Positions 12,201-18,844 of a stretch of 64,000 nucleotides of DNA are shown here, piece by piece. The notes beneath the pieces were generated by a model. The model did not search any database, was not told the origin of the DNA, and saw only the letters and a program-made list of their open reading frames with translations. Both the position numbers and the translations under genes were made by a program. Where the stretch lies: assembly GCF_002115825.1 (NCBI RefSeq), contig NZ_JFJZ01000013.1:1-64000 (forward strand). The letters are read 5' to 3'. Numbering within the stretch: position 1 is the first letter of the stretch; each line of letters begins with the position of its first letter. The DNA comes from Thalassospira sp. MCCC 1A01428. GTDB taxonomy: Bacteria > Pseudomonadota > Alphaproteobacteria > Rhodospirillales > Thalassospiraceae.

Positions 12201-14264
12201 GTTGACGAAAAAGCTTCCCCCCGCGTTGATTTCAAGATCATCAACCTTCACGCTAATGGCGTTACCAGATGCGCCAATATTGCCCGTCCCCGTCGACAAT
12301 TTCGCTGACTTACCAGACAGATATGACGCATTGATCGATCCGGCAATCGACGTAAGGGTTATGTTGCCACTGGTTGTTTTACCAGTAGCATAAAGCCCAC
12401 CTTTAAGCTGAATATCGCGGGCAGCCAGCACCGTGATGTTCCCGGCAGCAGATACGGGCCCCGGGTTACCATCACCATTTGAAAAAAGCTGACCGATATT
12501 GGTAATCGACGCGCCCGGCGATGTTGCCTGCAACACAATGTCACCGCCCTGGGTGACAATTTTGTAGCTCGCGTCAGAAAACGTAATGCCACCCAGCCCG
12601 GTTGATCGCAGAGTAAAGCTGTGCCCGCTGGTCGTTTGCAAACTGAGGTCGGTACTGACCGTAATCAGACCGGTTGATTCAAGAACAATGTTGGTCGTTC
12701 CGGCAATTCCTTCAAGAACACCGGCAGATATTGTGTTCGCCCCGTTGTTATCGTCATTCTCTGCAACAGTGCCGTCGCCAGCCACGCCATCCAGACTACC
12801 ACCTGCCCCGGCAACAATCGTCAGGCTATCAGGGTCAAGCAGGAAAGTCCCGGTATCACCATTAAGGGCTGTCAAATCAACCGTGCCGGTCAATTTGACA
12901 CCCTTGTGGCTCGACACCTCGGCAAAGCCGCCATTGCCGCCCGTAGCCCCGCCCTTTGCCGAAATACTACCGGCAAAGTTCGTCAGAGTTTCAGACAAAA
13001 CAGTGATAGTGCCACCGTCACCGCTGGTGATTGCATCCGCTTTCAGGCTAGCTGTTTTCGCAATGCTGACCGTGTTGGACCACGCGCCCGTGCCCCGGCC
13101 TTTGGCGCCGTCGCCTTCGCTGCCAATCGCCACAAGGCCACCGCCTGCATCGCCCGAGGCATCCATGCTGGCGCCGCTGGCAACCGCAATTTTTTCACCG
13201 GTGGCGACAATGCTGCCGCCGGTTTCGCCGCTATCATCGCCGGTCGCCTTGATGCTGCCGCTGGCGACAACGGTGCCGTTGTCGCCACCAGACAGAATAA
13301 TCCGGCCATTGGCACTTGAAACACTGTTGGCCTGGATCACACCGCTGGTGTTAATCACGTTATCAATAACGTCCTTGACCGCACGCGCAGAAATCGACAC
13401 CACGCCGCCATCGGCGATGATCGAACCACTATTGCTAACCAGCGCGTCAACCGGATTGCCATCCGTCCCAACCGGGGCAGTATCGACGTCCGATCCCACA
13501 CCAAAACTAAGCAGCCCGTCGCCATGGAAATCGAGCGAAAAGGTTTTCGCCCCGCCAAGAGCGACCTTGCCCAGGCGCGCATGAATCACACCCGCGTTTT
13601 GCACATTCGGCGCCACAAGAGCGGCCAGACCGGCATCGCGAATGCTGATATCCCCGGCATTGACGATGCTAGCCGACGGATTGGCCGACGCAATGTCAAA
13701 ATTGTAATTACCGCTCATGAAGTCGGCGTCACGGATATTGGCTGTGGTGGCAACAAGCCCCCCCACATCGACGCGCGATCCCTTGCCAAACACCACCCCG
13801 TTGGGGTTGACCAGCATCACCGTGCCGTTGGCGGTAATGGTGCCAAAAATAGCCGAAGGATCATTACCGACCACGCGGTTCAAAATCACACTGCTGGAGC
13901 CGGGCTGCTGGAAATTGACCGTATTGCCACTGCCAACGTTAAAGCTTTGCCAGTTTACAATCGCCGAGTTCGACCCCTGCACCACATTGAGCGTATCAGA
14001 AGACGGCTGCGCAATGCTGACATCCCCGCCCATAACCGTTCCGCCCTGAGGCAAAGCCGACTGGGCCTGTGCCGGATGAGCCGTTGCATAAAAGAACGAG
14101 CCCAGTGCAGTTGCACCGGCAAGAATGTTAAACGGCGTCAGCCCTTTGCCCGAATGCTTGCGCGCGGGGGCCAAAGCCTCACCCGTTGCGCGCACCGCAG
14201 ATGACCGGCTGTGGGCTGATTTCGAAGGACGACGTGACGGATTGGAAAAGCTGTTCTTGCTCAT
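216..14264 (-). CDS. Giant two-partner-secretion exoprotein (TpsA, filamentous haemagglutinin-like)
   Basis: A secreted adhesin-type protein of about 4680 residues. The N-terminus is basic and long (about 70 residues) and ends in a hydrophobic stretch with a cleavage-like HPAQAQ. The TPS (haemagglutination activity) domain follows, roughly residues 75-290, with the characteristic NPNGVVFG motif and the run VILNRVVGNDPS. The rest is a long low-complexity series of Gly/Ser/Thr/Asp-rich strands (DLSV, LTLTAS, GSINL types), as expected for a beta-helix shaft. The C-terminus is Pro/Gly/Thr-rich and acidic. The partner transporter gene lies immediately upstream. A GTG at 14279, directly after the TpsB stop, would add five residues; I prefer the ATG at 14264. 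The frame is unbroken over 14 kb. The role in adhesion or biofilm is inferred from the family; the ligand cannot be read from sequence. Confidence 0.9.
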   Translation of the reverse strand: MSKNSFSNPSRRPSKSAHSRSSAVRATGEALAPARKHSGKGLTPFNILAGATALGSFFYATAHPAQAQSALPQGGTVMGGDVSIAQPSSDTLNVVQGSNSAIVNWQSFNVGSGNTVNFQQPGSSSVILNRVVGNDPSAIFGTITANGTVMLVNPNGVVFGKGSRVDVGGLVATTANIRDADFMSGNYNFDIASANPSASIVNAGDISIRDAGLAALVAPNVQNAGVIHARLGKVALGGAKTFSLDFHGDGLLSFGVGSDVDTAPVGTDGNPVDALVSNSGSIIADGGVVSISARAVKDVIDNVINTSGVIQANSVSSANGRIILSGGDNGTVVASGSIKATGDDSGETGGSIVATGEKIAVASGASMDASGDAGGGLVAIGSEGDGAKGRGTGAWSNTVSIAKTASLKADAITSGDGGTITVLSETLTNFAGSISAKGGATGGNGGFAEVSSHKGVKLTGTVDLTALNGDTGTFLLDPDSLTIVAGAGGSLDGVAGDGTVAENDDNNGANTISAGVLEGIAGTTNIVLESTGLITVSTDLSLQTTSGHSFTLRSTGLGGITFSDASYKIVTQGGDIVLQATSPGASITNIGQLFSNGDGNPGPVSAAGNITVLAARDIQLKGGLYATGKTTSGNITLTSIAGSINASYLSGKSAKLSTGTGNIGASGNAISVKVDDLEINAGGSFFVNVSAPLKSLNLSLDHLLSTDTQTYQLTTSQEFQSFDLTDTADAYVLNTILTHTSSLNFTFSGEKSLTLGTINVGAGDVSLTASKGSIAGAEGGKVTASALTIAARDGITGVSGGNQALATDISTLNVTTETGGIRIYNNDADDSGLSVVNFVAGGGAEFTSLVASTYRITLGHVSVGAGEIGIASFGNDVVDDGDDSTFIDAAKLTLQAGEGDKGSLGKSGRALSTNARELSLFAANNIYLDATATSGTVTFKKVQAANGEIGLTTHTSTKINDIGHDTYSGSSSGNSGNIAIVVDSAATPETAAFLDIDALDAGAEGDVTLTLTNGYVNADDLKGDDLVVSATVLASASNNSTNSLTTTVNTVDITTVGASKNLEIVETDALTVKNVQTGLSTSSIEITNKAGDMTIGKIDLQAVPETDDSNMPGGGSSSSLPKVSLTAEGGALVALDGDNSITAPSLTLNAKGAIGSSTHALNIYSTVLDIENIGDIYLKNINSTLTDLSIDNTHSANQSQNTISLTSDHLAFAVSDDGTSVSVSNLTSANLKTVSFETDSNLIVGQVGTSNAKVTLKAGGNIADDGNANTRIATSGSLSLTAQKAIGTSSASVEVIADDVTLNAGSDVYFRDISDLDKFSLTLGNADSEHANLYAIEAQGLEFALSHNLETGYHLDKVFDLSGLTFGISTDADLSVGALDVSYSTSNSIILKSTGAIKDDGESATNVLANSITLSAGTHIGDSDHNLSLMAQSLSASANNGGIYIDVRNPTGSSNYVGALSVKSLNAAGDIVLTANHGDVILAGQVKTNDHNLTLTVKDGSLLGGSDGSINAGSGSATVNVTSGDIGRDSDGDYSNVFTVSAAQLDLQAGGSILTSGSGATTIAMQAGGASASYTLGNGDLTVKDISVASGAGALTLVAKSGSINRADVSSLDAAKLVLDAKSGSIGNILSSATDVALTAANGISFTSSNTLTKLSIDAKSTLADDVKVGANGQSFAISSANSVLTVGNVTGGSSLDFSFTAVNDVVLGQVALGSGKADIKTSGSIFDDGDHTNTKVTAGSVSLTAGASGDIGADGNALDLDTAKLSVAAGGDVRVSNLKTLTHLDVTSTNSSVSTQNIFDFGTNSPVLVTDDGAGKLTIGMADENAVITDFSLTSAKNIVVGDVKASGTVTLVTTGSGALSNIQAAETGTLEAGQVVLKTSSGGSNGAIGSAEKSLQLKTAGISIVSKGNVYIDNDSGATLSALSLDLRHTGSGTQVYKFTDMGLTLTDSGSDLTLDLTSGSALDFALVTDRHLNVGTVTAGTSSTGSVSLTTTGQASDQGNDGSISSGSNVITAGSVTLNSYESVDVKTSTQNLSIHSSYKVKVTNNATLDSLKLDLDRANVDQADSSNSISYTITSTGLDFSATDYYSDNNGLLLDNIIQSGLDLEITAAKTVTVTKVDVGSGKFTLNAGDNSIRAVSGSTVITADQLTLNGGNVGRSSSGYFTVDVNKLSGSVKSSVMLSNSGDLAVSDLSVTSDDGSINLEVTNGNLTVSDLSVTSDDGSINLKVTNGNLTSDGANGVSARDVNLSVADGNIGVTSNALKTKTSNLTVDAGGDIILSNASDLYSLDVTANHRADTHYVYDLQSHGLSLSINDTGSLMQLVNLTEDSGLNVNFTSDRNIAVGTLAVGDGRSLTITTTGADHNISAYNSSALSGRSIKLVSTGSIGVDGAEATAHIKTTTKDLTLNTHANVYVDNKDTHLASLSLTSDQETGGEDAPVYILTSSGLTFDVTDNGTTNVNQVKDADAGLIFNLNTKRAQVIGTIDTGLSGSVTLTSPANITGATDNHITAGTATFNTKGDAVLGSDGSSLKLTVADLSTNTSSDIYIVNDRLLSNLAMTTNGSTDATIRILGAPNNPNGENILVSGLVSSANGTEYTTIDDNTGLTLSLTGGGDVTIKDINLNGIGELTATSNGGSLYGDNAPETTINAAIVNLSSDGSVGTSEKTIYIDGGELTVSADNDVDIALSGRTNFETLTARNGNAKVVNTTGDVALGKVSIEGGDFYFENTGGSILSGSLSDTAHVTLIASGSIGNVSAISMTANGNGTTTLDQISATTNDRGATGSVNIAETYGLTVTSVSATSDVTLSAGTSSTSTGTLTTGNINAGTATVSLTSGNGAVVASSDTLITAGKLIISATSDYIGSTGAIVKTTATDLDLRSPGDIFVKSEGDLSKLSIDRSNNKTNSDYSTGTVSIEATNLTWSVSDGSRITTLSNVTDTTGLDFSYKAIEALKVGTLNTGENGSVNLSASYQNPDNLGQDDLRYYGDITAVDGNSLITAGSVKLTAQGSGAAIGSSGTSLKMDSKTLEASSQSGGINVTNASALALNNITTTGDLSVTISSGDLTVDALSYGSGKNLTLTASNGHIYTGVGATLSLNSGNISLSASDGIGSNTSRLQLSGSGAGEFTADVTGTGSIYLNAQNGMSNKLVAKTANGAIDIVSNGNIALTDLSVGQDAVGNDIIVLAKSGNITIGDSNGANGVVAGGNNGKINLTAQNGAIYAGNASSALGAFEVRLTGANGVGTADNAIAASGQRVLVSATNVQAGVYLRSEVDGTFSSVSTNGGNISIKGSQGATILVANAVSGAGSASTAGNITISTAGSGGDLILGNINAKGSSSDGQITLTSTNGSVVDDAIDATRIVGSSLEVNAGTGVGTTERHLSTTVSQIIGNIAAGDVYIDDNNAAGVTLGTSQNALSLDDGSLLFSATNAVTLTNVVAKKDGETIDVTAGDGDISVNSVLAGATSFDTDTQPSTSTVKLKATNGSILSARSDNSTVIMAGTLTLDAKNNVGALTWEDGESGDNSVRKPLQVIIKNLEATTGSDGSVIAIRNGGTDTLSLDKINGQAMTSVMVYSQGDITWGDAVTGRTLDKLMLSTSGTLTLADTVSATAIYLNGVKDIVSTNVDPRKLTLEATGASGIQIYSGSQGGTTTLNSTAKALNVQLLEGDTNSALVVSNTGALTKANLSAYNDVSLTNDVGVSGATITTNGENHTARITATTGDVTVGTINSGQTGTVALTATQGAIKFDGDQSVVTANVLTLTSFTGIGTEEQSFSTDVNTLNATVTGTGNIYTSYKANSSTGHLETHDGDIYVTGTSSLDVDLHDVWLEDGPNNESRKLVVTVMGGDVALSNALSGGNTVASLEVTAANISTDALTTGGSQSYTGTTTLNGNLTASAISINGNAILGANTMTLASTNGGDVKITGSVTGKDDQTGTALTVNAGAGDVGIGSATSHISQIALTGGNITVGNVTTSGTQTYTGTTTLGGGTYISGGDFKVAGATLLGTSTTVNTSSNNSNVTFDGAVDSDGQNYQGLEINSGYGTINFNGALGGTRLLNSIVLTSTSSQNDAPTDGQIVFASAANVNVYEDFKQNGGRRIALPSSIETEIGDIKIDGDAYLKAGASSIKALDDNEGGLVRFLGTITGNGSQLTVNAASAIEFNGAYADNAQGSTLALTAPNITVNAVTTKGAQSYTGATRILNNLTAGSIQIDGAASLAAQIVTFGLPETQTTTFDTSAANGNITLTGTLDGGSDIVVMKAGTGAVSIAGAATNVNNMTVSGSTISVHDVTTTNAQDYTGVTTLNGTYQVGSDFTVTGASWIDDDTTINTQDGTLSLKGTVNSVAHADLTLKLNLNGGNTTTHFDYALGNTNALGMLTINAGVNGVTEFARTANISVIDGLVYTGGLKLLLPANITASNGPIKLGTLKLVDDTDPLDEIAVKPQSISGVIATLPSGNVTIRSGDDITIAGLIGKNTNLVMTSGTGDIRIGSKEGTSDQKIDVKSLNVATARTANLYGTIGGITGFDASYEIGPLKFAPYYINDAFWRNRDLPPAATKTTPLPKPPSTPQVDALFNLNTTSTGITPNVVGAFAAPTVLNVGTAPTNLSVAPSPTVITTPVSGSTGAGVVVTPPSGSSGIAGGNGAASSGGTATGDGATGTTTEGGDQPGVIGGQSDDTDLIQSNDQ
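7561..7698 (-). repeat. 69-bp tandem duplication inside tpsA
   Basis: Two adjacent 69-bp copies (7561-7629 and 7630-7698) differ at only a few bases and encode two 23-residue blocks of the form DLSVTSDDGSINL-VTNGNL. The unit is a whole number of codons, so the frame is kept. It looks like a recent duplication of one rung-sized unit of the repeat shaft. Confidence 0.9.
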
Positions 14265-14279
14265 GAATTTGACCCGCAC

Positions 14280-15923
14280 TTAAAATTTGGCTGAAATGGT
14301 GAAGAAGGCTTGGGGCTTGGCGGAGGAATCCGCCGTCGGTTTTCGAAACCCCTTGGCCACTTCTGCCGATGCATAAAGATTTTCCAGAACATTCACCCGG
14401 ATACCGCCGCCAAAGGACGACGCGCTGGTGCGTTCATGGGACACATTGTCGTCGATATCCCAAACCTGCCCGCTATCAACAAAGCTGTAAAACTGGACAC
14501 CGTTAGGAAATATTTCAGGAAGATCGGGCGAATACCGCACTTCAAGCGATGTCGCCCAGCCGTCGTCCCCCGAGAATTCGTTGCTGTCAAAACCACGGCC
14601 ATAATTGGCCCCGCCCAACGCCATTTCCTCGCTCGCCAGCAAAGGATTAACCGCATATTGCCCGGTTGCAGTCAAAAGCATGCTGACCCGGTCGGTTACC
14701 TGTTGCACACGGGTTAAATCGATGGTCGCCTTGGTAAAGGAGCCCCCGGCATCAGCGCGTGACCCCAGCGGGTCATCCTTGTCGGTTGCATTGAACACAT
14801 CCAGCCCGCGATGCACGGTGGCCCGCACGGCGGTAATACCCTGGAAACTGTCGGTTAAGTCATAGCTGATCCCGGCACGCGCAATATGCAGGCGGTCCTG
14901 GTTAAATTCATTATCAAGAATATCGGTATCAATCGCGCGATATTCATATTCACCCGAAATACGCAAATTCTGTAACCGCGAACGGATCAGCGGATAGGTG
15001 GCAATCGCACGTTCGGCCATCACCACACTGTTGACTTCCAGGGCTTCAAGTTCTTTCCCCGGACGTGAACGGCCATAGCTGGAACTAAACCCCAGCATCA
15101 GGCCATCTTCGGAATACAGGCCCTGATAATTGGCGCTGAGCGACCATGACCGTTCAATCGGTGAGGAAAGCTGCGTCTGAATCGCCAGTTGGTCGGCATG
15201 GGTACCAAAGGAATTGAACTGCACCGCAGCCAACCCCTCGGCATTCCCCGAATAGGGCGAATTGCGATTGTCGGCCGACAGTGTCGCCGTACGGGCAACA
15301 CGATCCGCCTCGACCAGCATTTCCGAACCGCCAGGCGCGGTTTCTGATGGTTTCAGGGTGGCGCGCACGGTCATTCCAGCCAGATCATTGGCCAGAAGCA
15401 GGCGCCGTTCCATTTCATCAACCGTCACCGGAGTTTTGCCAATCAACGGTGCGAGCAACCGTTTCACCGCCTCGCTAACCGGGCCGACATCTTCCTGCAC
15501 GACGATGTCGGAAATAAAACCTTCAACAACACGGATTTTGAAATCGCCATTGGTAACTTCCTGGGGGGGGACCACCACGCGCGAAATGACATAACCGGCA
15601 TTACGATATTTAAGTTCGATATTGGCCGCGATCTGAAAGGCATCCGCTACAGTGATGGTTTGCCCCATCCTGTCCTGGTAAAGCGGTGCCAGTTCATCGG
15701 GTGTAAAGGCCGTGGCACCTTCAATTTCAAAGGAATGCAAAACAAAGCTGGCTTTTTCCGCCCCGGCCGGAACTTCAACTGCCGACGCACCCGGCACAGA
15801 AATGCTGCCTGTCGTATCTGAAGGCTTTGGCAGGTCCGGCCTGGCAAGATCACGCCCCGCCTCTGCCCCCGAGGGTAGCTGCGACGGTACGGTTTGGGCC
15901 GAAACTTCGGAAACCATACCCAA
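14280..15923 (-). CDS. TpsB-type outer-membrane transporter (ShlB/FhaC/HecB family), signal peptide out of frame
   Basis: The family secretes its TpsA partner across the outer membrane through a 16-stranded barrel with periplasmic POTRA domains. The POTRA-type region (FVLHSFEIEGATAFTPDEL, then GYVISRVVVPPQ and IRVVEGFI) spans roughly residues 60-210. The barrel follows, with a conserved-looking GGANYGRGFDSNEFSGDDG segment, and the protein ends in a C-terminal Phe typical of outer-membrane proteins. It stops one base before the earliest possible start of tpsA, so the two are a tight operon. The open frame is only available from a TTG at 15923; upstream in this frame there is no conventional start before a TGA at 15969-15971. 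One base fewer in an A6 tract would join it to a good GTG start and a complete signal peptide (see next entry). The gene is therefore either frameshifted, phase-variable, or affected by a sequencing error. Confidence 0.85.
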   Translation of the reverse strand: MGMVSEVSAQTVPSQLPSGAEAGRDLARPDLPKPSDTTGSISVPGASAVEVPAGAEKASFVLHSFEIEGATAFTPDELAPLYQDRMGQTITVADAFQIAANIELKYRNAGYVISRVVVPPQEVTNGDFKIRVVEGFISDIVVQEDVGPVSEAVKRLLAPLIGKTPVTVDEMERRLLLANDLAGMTVRATLKPSETAPGGSEMLVEADRVARTATLSADNRNSPYSGNAEGLAAVQFNSFGTHADQLAIQTQLSSPIERSWSLSANYQGLYSEDGLMLGFSSSYGRSRPGKELEALEVNSVVMAERAIATYPLIRSRLQNLRISGEYEYRAIDTDILDNEFNQDRLHIARAGISYDLTDSFQGITAVRATVHRGLDVFNATDKDDPLGSRADAGGSFTKATIDLTRVQQVTDRVSMLLTATGQYAVNPLLASEEMALGGANYGRGFDSNEFSGDDGWATSLEVRYSPDLPEIFPNGVQFYSFVDSGQVWDIDDNVSHERTSASSFGGGIRVNVLENLYASAEVAKGFRKPTADSSAKPQAFFTISAKF

Positions 15924-15972
15924 TACGAATAACGCACATGTGGCGGCACAGGACCAGACTATTTTTTCTCAC
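15924..15972 (-). other. Out-of-frame signal-peptide segment of tpsB with A6 slippage tract
   Basis: On the minus strand a GTG at 15972 is preceded by a GGGGGA Shine-Dalgarno-like run and followed by AGA and a run of six A (15962-15967 on the plus strand as T6). Read as written, the GTG frame gives a short unrelated peptide. If one A is removed, it reads MRKIVWSCAATCALFVLG and continues into the tpsB frame as GMVSEVSAQ, a textbook signal peptide with a SAQ cleavage site. The coincidence of start, ribosome site, basic n-region and hydrophobic core makes a one-base indel very likely. Confidence 0.75.
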
Positions 15973-17176
15973 GCGATTCCCCCAAGAACCCAAGTAGTTG
16001 GCCAAAAGCGATGCTTTTCGCCAAATGTAACCCAAAAACCTTTTACGGCATTTCGCTGTTGCATTCCCCGAAATGGCTAGGCCAATGCAGAGCGAAAACC
16101 ATACTATCATATAGGTATAAACTGGCTATACCCTGTTTAAGAGAGTCAGTACATTTTTTTTTACGTGCGAGTAACCCGACAAATTCGCCACATACTTGAG
16201 TCTATGGTCAAACCCATATGATCAAATGTTTTTTGTTTAAATATTGAATTAATTTCCCTAATTTTCGCCCAAAATTTGCCCATGCTCAAACTCTTGCTTC
16301 ATAACGCTTTTGGGTAGTTTTACTCATTTTACATGTGAATTTGAAGATCACGTCTCATTATGGACAGTCTCTGAAAACGACGGCAAATCGATGGTTTCAT
16401 TTGCGAATTGATCGCAAAATTTTTCTTCTTCAATATTAATGTCACCTCGAATCAGCGCCGTCCAAAAGCTTAATCAAAATAAATCGGGTAATTTTTCCCG
16501 GCGAATCGATAATGGTGATGTCCGTCAAACACCGAACAGTTTCGGCCAGTAAATTGAGGCCACATTTTTCGACACCTCCGCAAAACCCCCTCCGGCATCT
16601 CAGCAACTCTGACTTTCACCCCCCTATCCTATTGGCGTTTTGCAGTCTGAACGCTTTTTACAGCATGCTTATCCCGTTCGCCTCCCAAGGCAGGACATGC
16701 AAATCCGGTCGGCTATTTCCCGGCTCTACACCAAGCATAAGAAGGCCGGAAACCGGCGGCGCTTTCTTCACCCCCGGCATCTGGTACAGCCGGGCAAGAA
16801 AATGCTCCGGTCACTCATTGCGGCTCTATCGCAAGAAAGCGGTAACTGTTTTACCCTATGCTGAATTTCGCGATAACGCCCTCTGCGAACATGCCGCACA
16901 TACGAAACATTAATCTAATGCCCATATGCTTTATGTTCATTGCTGACAGGCTTGCTATTTCGGGCAATTAGCACACCGCAAGTGGCTATCGCGCTCCGAA
17001 CAAGGCCCAAAGAGGAGGGCCGTACAAAACACTAAAATAGCCTGGATCAATCCTGCGAAAAAGATGATTTGCATTTAACCACTGAGATCATCAAAATAAG
17101 GGATATGTTATTTTTAAAACACCTTATTAAACATTTGCGTTAAAAGCAGAAATCGGGATCGGTAGAGGGACATCAT
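15973..17176. other. 1.2-kb non-coding region between tpsB and the plasmid-backbone gene
   Basis: No convincing gene is seen. The stretch is AT-rich at about 16140-16470 and must hold the promoter of the leftward tps operon and probably that of the rightward gene at 17177. A small dyad, GGTATA-N7-TATACC, lies at 16114-16132, about 140 bp upstream of the tpsB start, and could be an operator. A GCCGG-AAA-CCGGC hairpin sits at 16745-16757 without a T-run. Open frames here (e.g. 16512-16913) have no recognisable content. Confidence 0.5.
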
Positions 17177-18385
17177 TTGGAGCAAAATTCGTTCAAACTG
17201 ACGTTAGACAAACTGCGACAGAACCTGGCTGACGACAGGCAAAAGATTGCAATGGAGACTGACGAGCTATACCGAGACATAGCCGTTGAAACAGCCCCTC
17301 CCCCGGCTCATATAAATCTCGATACGTCTGATTATGTGGGAACAGCGCTGAAAGCTGAACGAGTTCTTGGCCAACTTTCCGAACGGCTGAGCAATCCTGA
17401 TAGAAAAATGCGCGTTGGCGTTGGCGCAGCACTTGCCGATGCCTGTGAAGCTGTTTCAGCCGAGGGACGCGGCGCAACTCCGCGCAGATTACTGCAGTTT
17501 TATGCTCATCTTGGCGAAACATCCGCCCATTTTGAAAACCTCAGCGGGGCCGCCGATGTGTTTGAAACTCTTTTATCATGTTACAACACCGGACACAGAC
17601 CCTTAAGCCTTGAATTACTTATCCATATTGCAACACGGTCAAGCATACGCTCGCGTAATTGGCTTGAGCCCGGACAAACGGACAAATGGCGACAAATTGT
17701 TGCCGATCGTCACGTTCCCTGCCCTGTTCCCGAAAATACTATCGAACGACTTCACAGCCGTATCATGGAAATTTCACCTGATTCCGGGCTAATTGGCGCG
17801 GCCGACGCATTATATATAGTACTTGAGGTCATGAATCAGGCCCGCCTTGACAGCCTTGACCTTAATCTTCCTACATCGACCCGGCATTTGCAGATTGAAA
17901 TAAGCGATCCCCAGGCTGCTTACTGGAATCGGATCGCTCGTATCATGGTCCCTTTTCTCATCAGCCATTTCTGCCAGGGAATATTTCTACCTGTCATTAC
18001 AGGCGATGCACTAACCCGCCATCTGCCAAAAATTGCCGAACTTCTGGCAAGAAAAGCACCGTCACGTGTGGCACGGCAGTTCACCGTTAATATTCTTGCC
18101 GCATCACTAACTAAACTTGCCGACATAGACCGGCTGATAAACGAAAAATGGAGTCATGCCGATCATCTGACGCGACAGGGGCGCGGCACCAGCCTTGGCA
18201 AAATTAACACACATCTTTTTCAAACCGGCAGCATATGTGTTGCTGACATAATTAAAGACTGTAACATTACCCCACAAGCTGCCCATTATCAGATCAAACG
18301 CCTGTTGAAAGCTGGTGTTGTATCCCCCGGGCCGCGGGGAAAGCTTGGCGGTCATTACTTTCTTGACGTGTTACTTCAAATGTAA
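17177..18385 (+). CDS. Unrecognised protein with C-terminal winged-helix-like segment
   Basis: 402 residues, starting at TTG with AGAGGGA six bases upstream. I do not recognise the family. The N-terminal 330 residues look largely helical with no signal peptide or membrane span. The last 60 or so residues (ADIIKDCNITPQAAHYQIK, then RLLKAGVV, then a GG-containing wing) look like a winged helix-turn-helix of the kind found at the end of some Fic-like and plasmid-borne DUF1612-type proteins. The resemblance to DUF1612 architecture is an impression only. It lies directly upstream of the CpG array and parAB and is transcribed in the same direction, so a role in replicon maintenance or its regulation is possible. 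A DNA-binding role is inferred from the C-terminus alone. Confidence 0.6.
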   Translation: MEQNSFKLTLDKLRQNLADDRQKIAMETDELYRDIAVETAPPPAHINLDTSDYVGTALKAERVLGQLSERLSNPDRKMRVGVGAALADACEAVSAEGRGATPRRLLQFYAHLGETSAHFENLSGAADVFETLLSCYNTGHRPLSLELLIHIATRSSIRSRNWLEPGQTDKWRQIVADRHVPCPVPENTIERLHSRIMEISPDSGLIGAADALYIVLEVMNQARLDSLDLNLPTSTRHLQIEISDPQAAYWNRIARIMVPFLISHFCQGIFLPVITGDALTRHLPKIAELLARKAPSRVARQFTVNILAASLTKLADIDRLINEKWSHADHLTRQGRGTSLGKINTHLFQTGSICVADIIKDCNITPQAAHYQIKRLLKAGVVSPGPRGKLGGHYFLDVLLQM

Positions 18386-18697
18386 GCTCGCCCTTTTATA
18401 GCAATATGCACTTGATGACCTGGTTGTGATTTTAACAACCTGTCACCGACAACATGTAAAATAGTCCCCTCCACCAACTCGCGTGGAAATTTGTGTCAAA
18501 GCCAACACCCACCTGGAACATTTTAGGCACAGCCACCCTCACCCACACCACAGGCACGGCCCAAAATTTCAGGTCCTCAGGCTAAACGGCATGACACCGA
18601 ACGGATTTTACCGTATGCTTGCACCCGATTTCGCGGGCAAAAGAACATTTTTTAAAGCATTAAAATCAATAAAAACAATTACTTGAATATAAAAAAA
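18386..18697. other. Non-coding spacer upstream of the CpG array
   Basis: 312 bp with no recognisable gene. It includes a weak dyad GGTTGT-N7-ACAACC at 18422-18440, 36 bp after the stop of the preceding gene, which could be a poor terminator or an operator. The final 50 bp become strongly A-rich as the CpG array begins. Confidence 0.4.
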
Positions 18698-18780
18698 CGA
18701 GTATCGTTTGTCGTTTATACGTAAGACGATAAACGTAAACACAATTATCGAAAAATGATTGATCGTTTATTGAACAACCG

Positions 18781-18844
18781 TGTAACCGTGTAACCGTGTA
18801 ACCGTGTAACCGTGTAACCGTGTAACCGTGTAACCGTGTAACCG
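18781..18844. repeat. Eight tandem copies of TGTAACCG
   Basis: Eight exact head-to-tail copies of an 8-bp unit, preceded by a partial copy at 18776-18780. It lies within the CpG array, and its CG falls every 8 bp, so it keeps the phase of the surrounding ladder. It may be a recently expanded step of the array. There are no spacers, so it is not CRISPR-like. Confidence 0.95.

Noticed and set aside
12586-13584. Long plus-strand open frame (332 codons) and many shorter ones opposite tpsA
   Set aside because: They lie antisense to the TpsA gene, are Pro/Ala/Ser/Thr-rich as expected from the complement of its repetitive codons, and match no family.
16512-16913. 133-codon frame in the long spacer upstream of the plasmid backbone
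   Set aside because: No recognisable domain, no good ribosome site, Cys/Arg/Pro-rich composition unlike neighbours; treated as non-coding.
18781-18844. Possible CRISPR-like array from repeated short units
   Set aside because: The units are 8 bp, contiguous and without spacers; there are no cas genes in the window.
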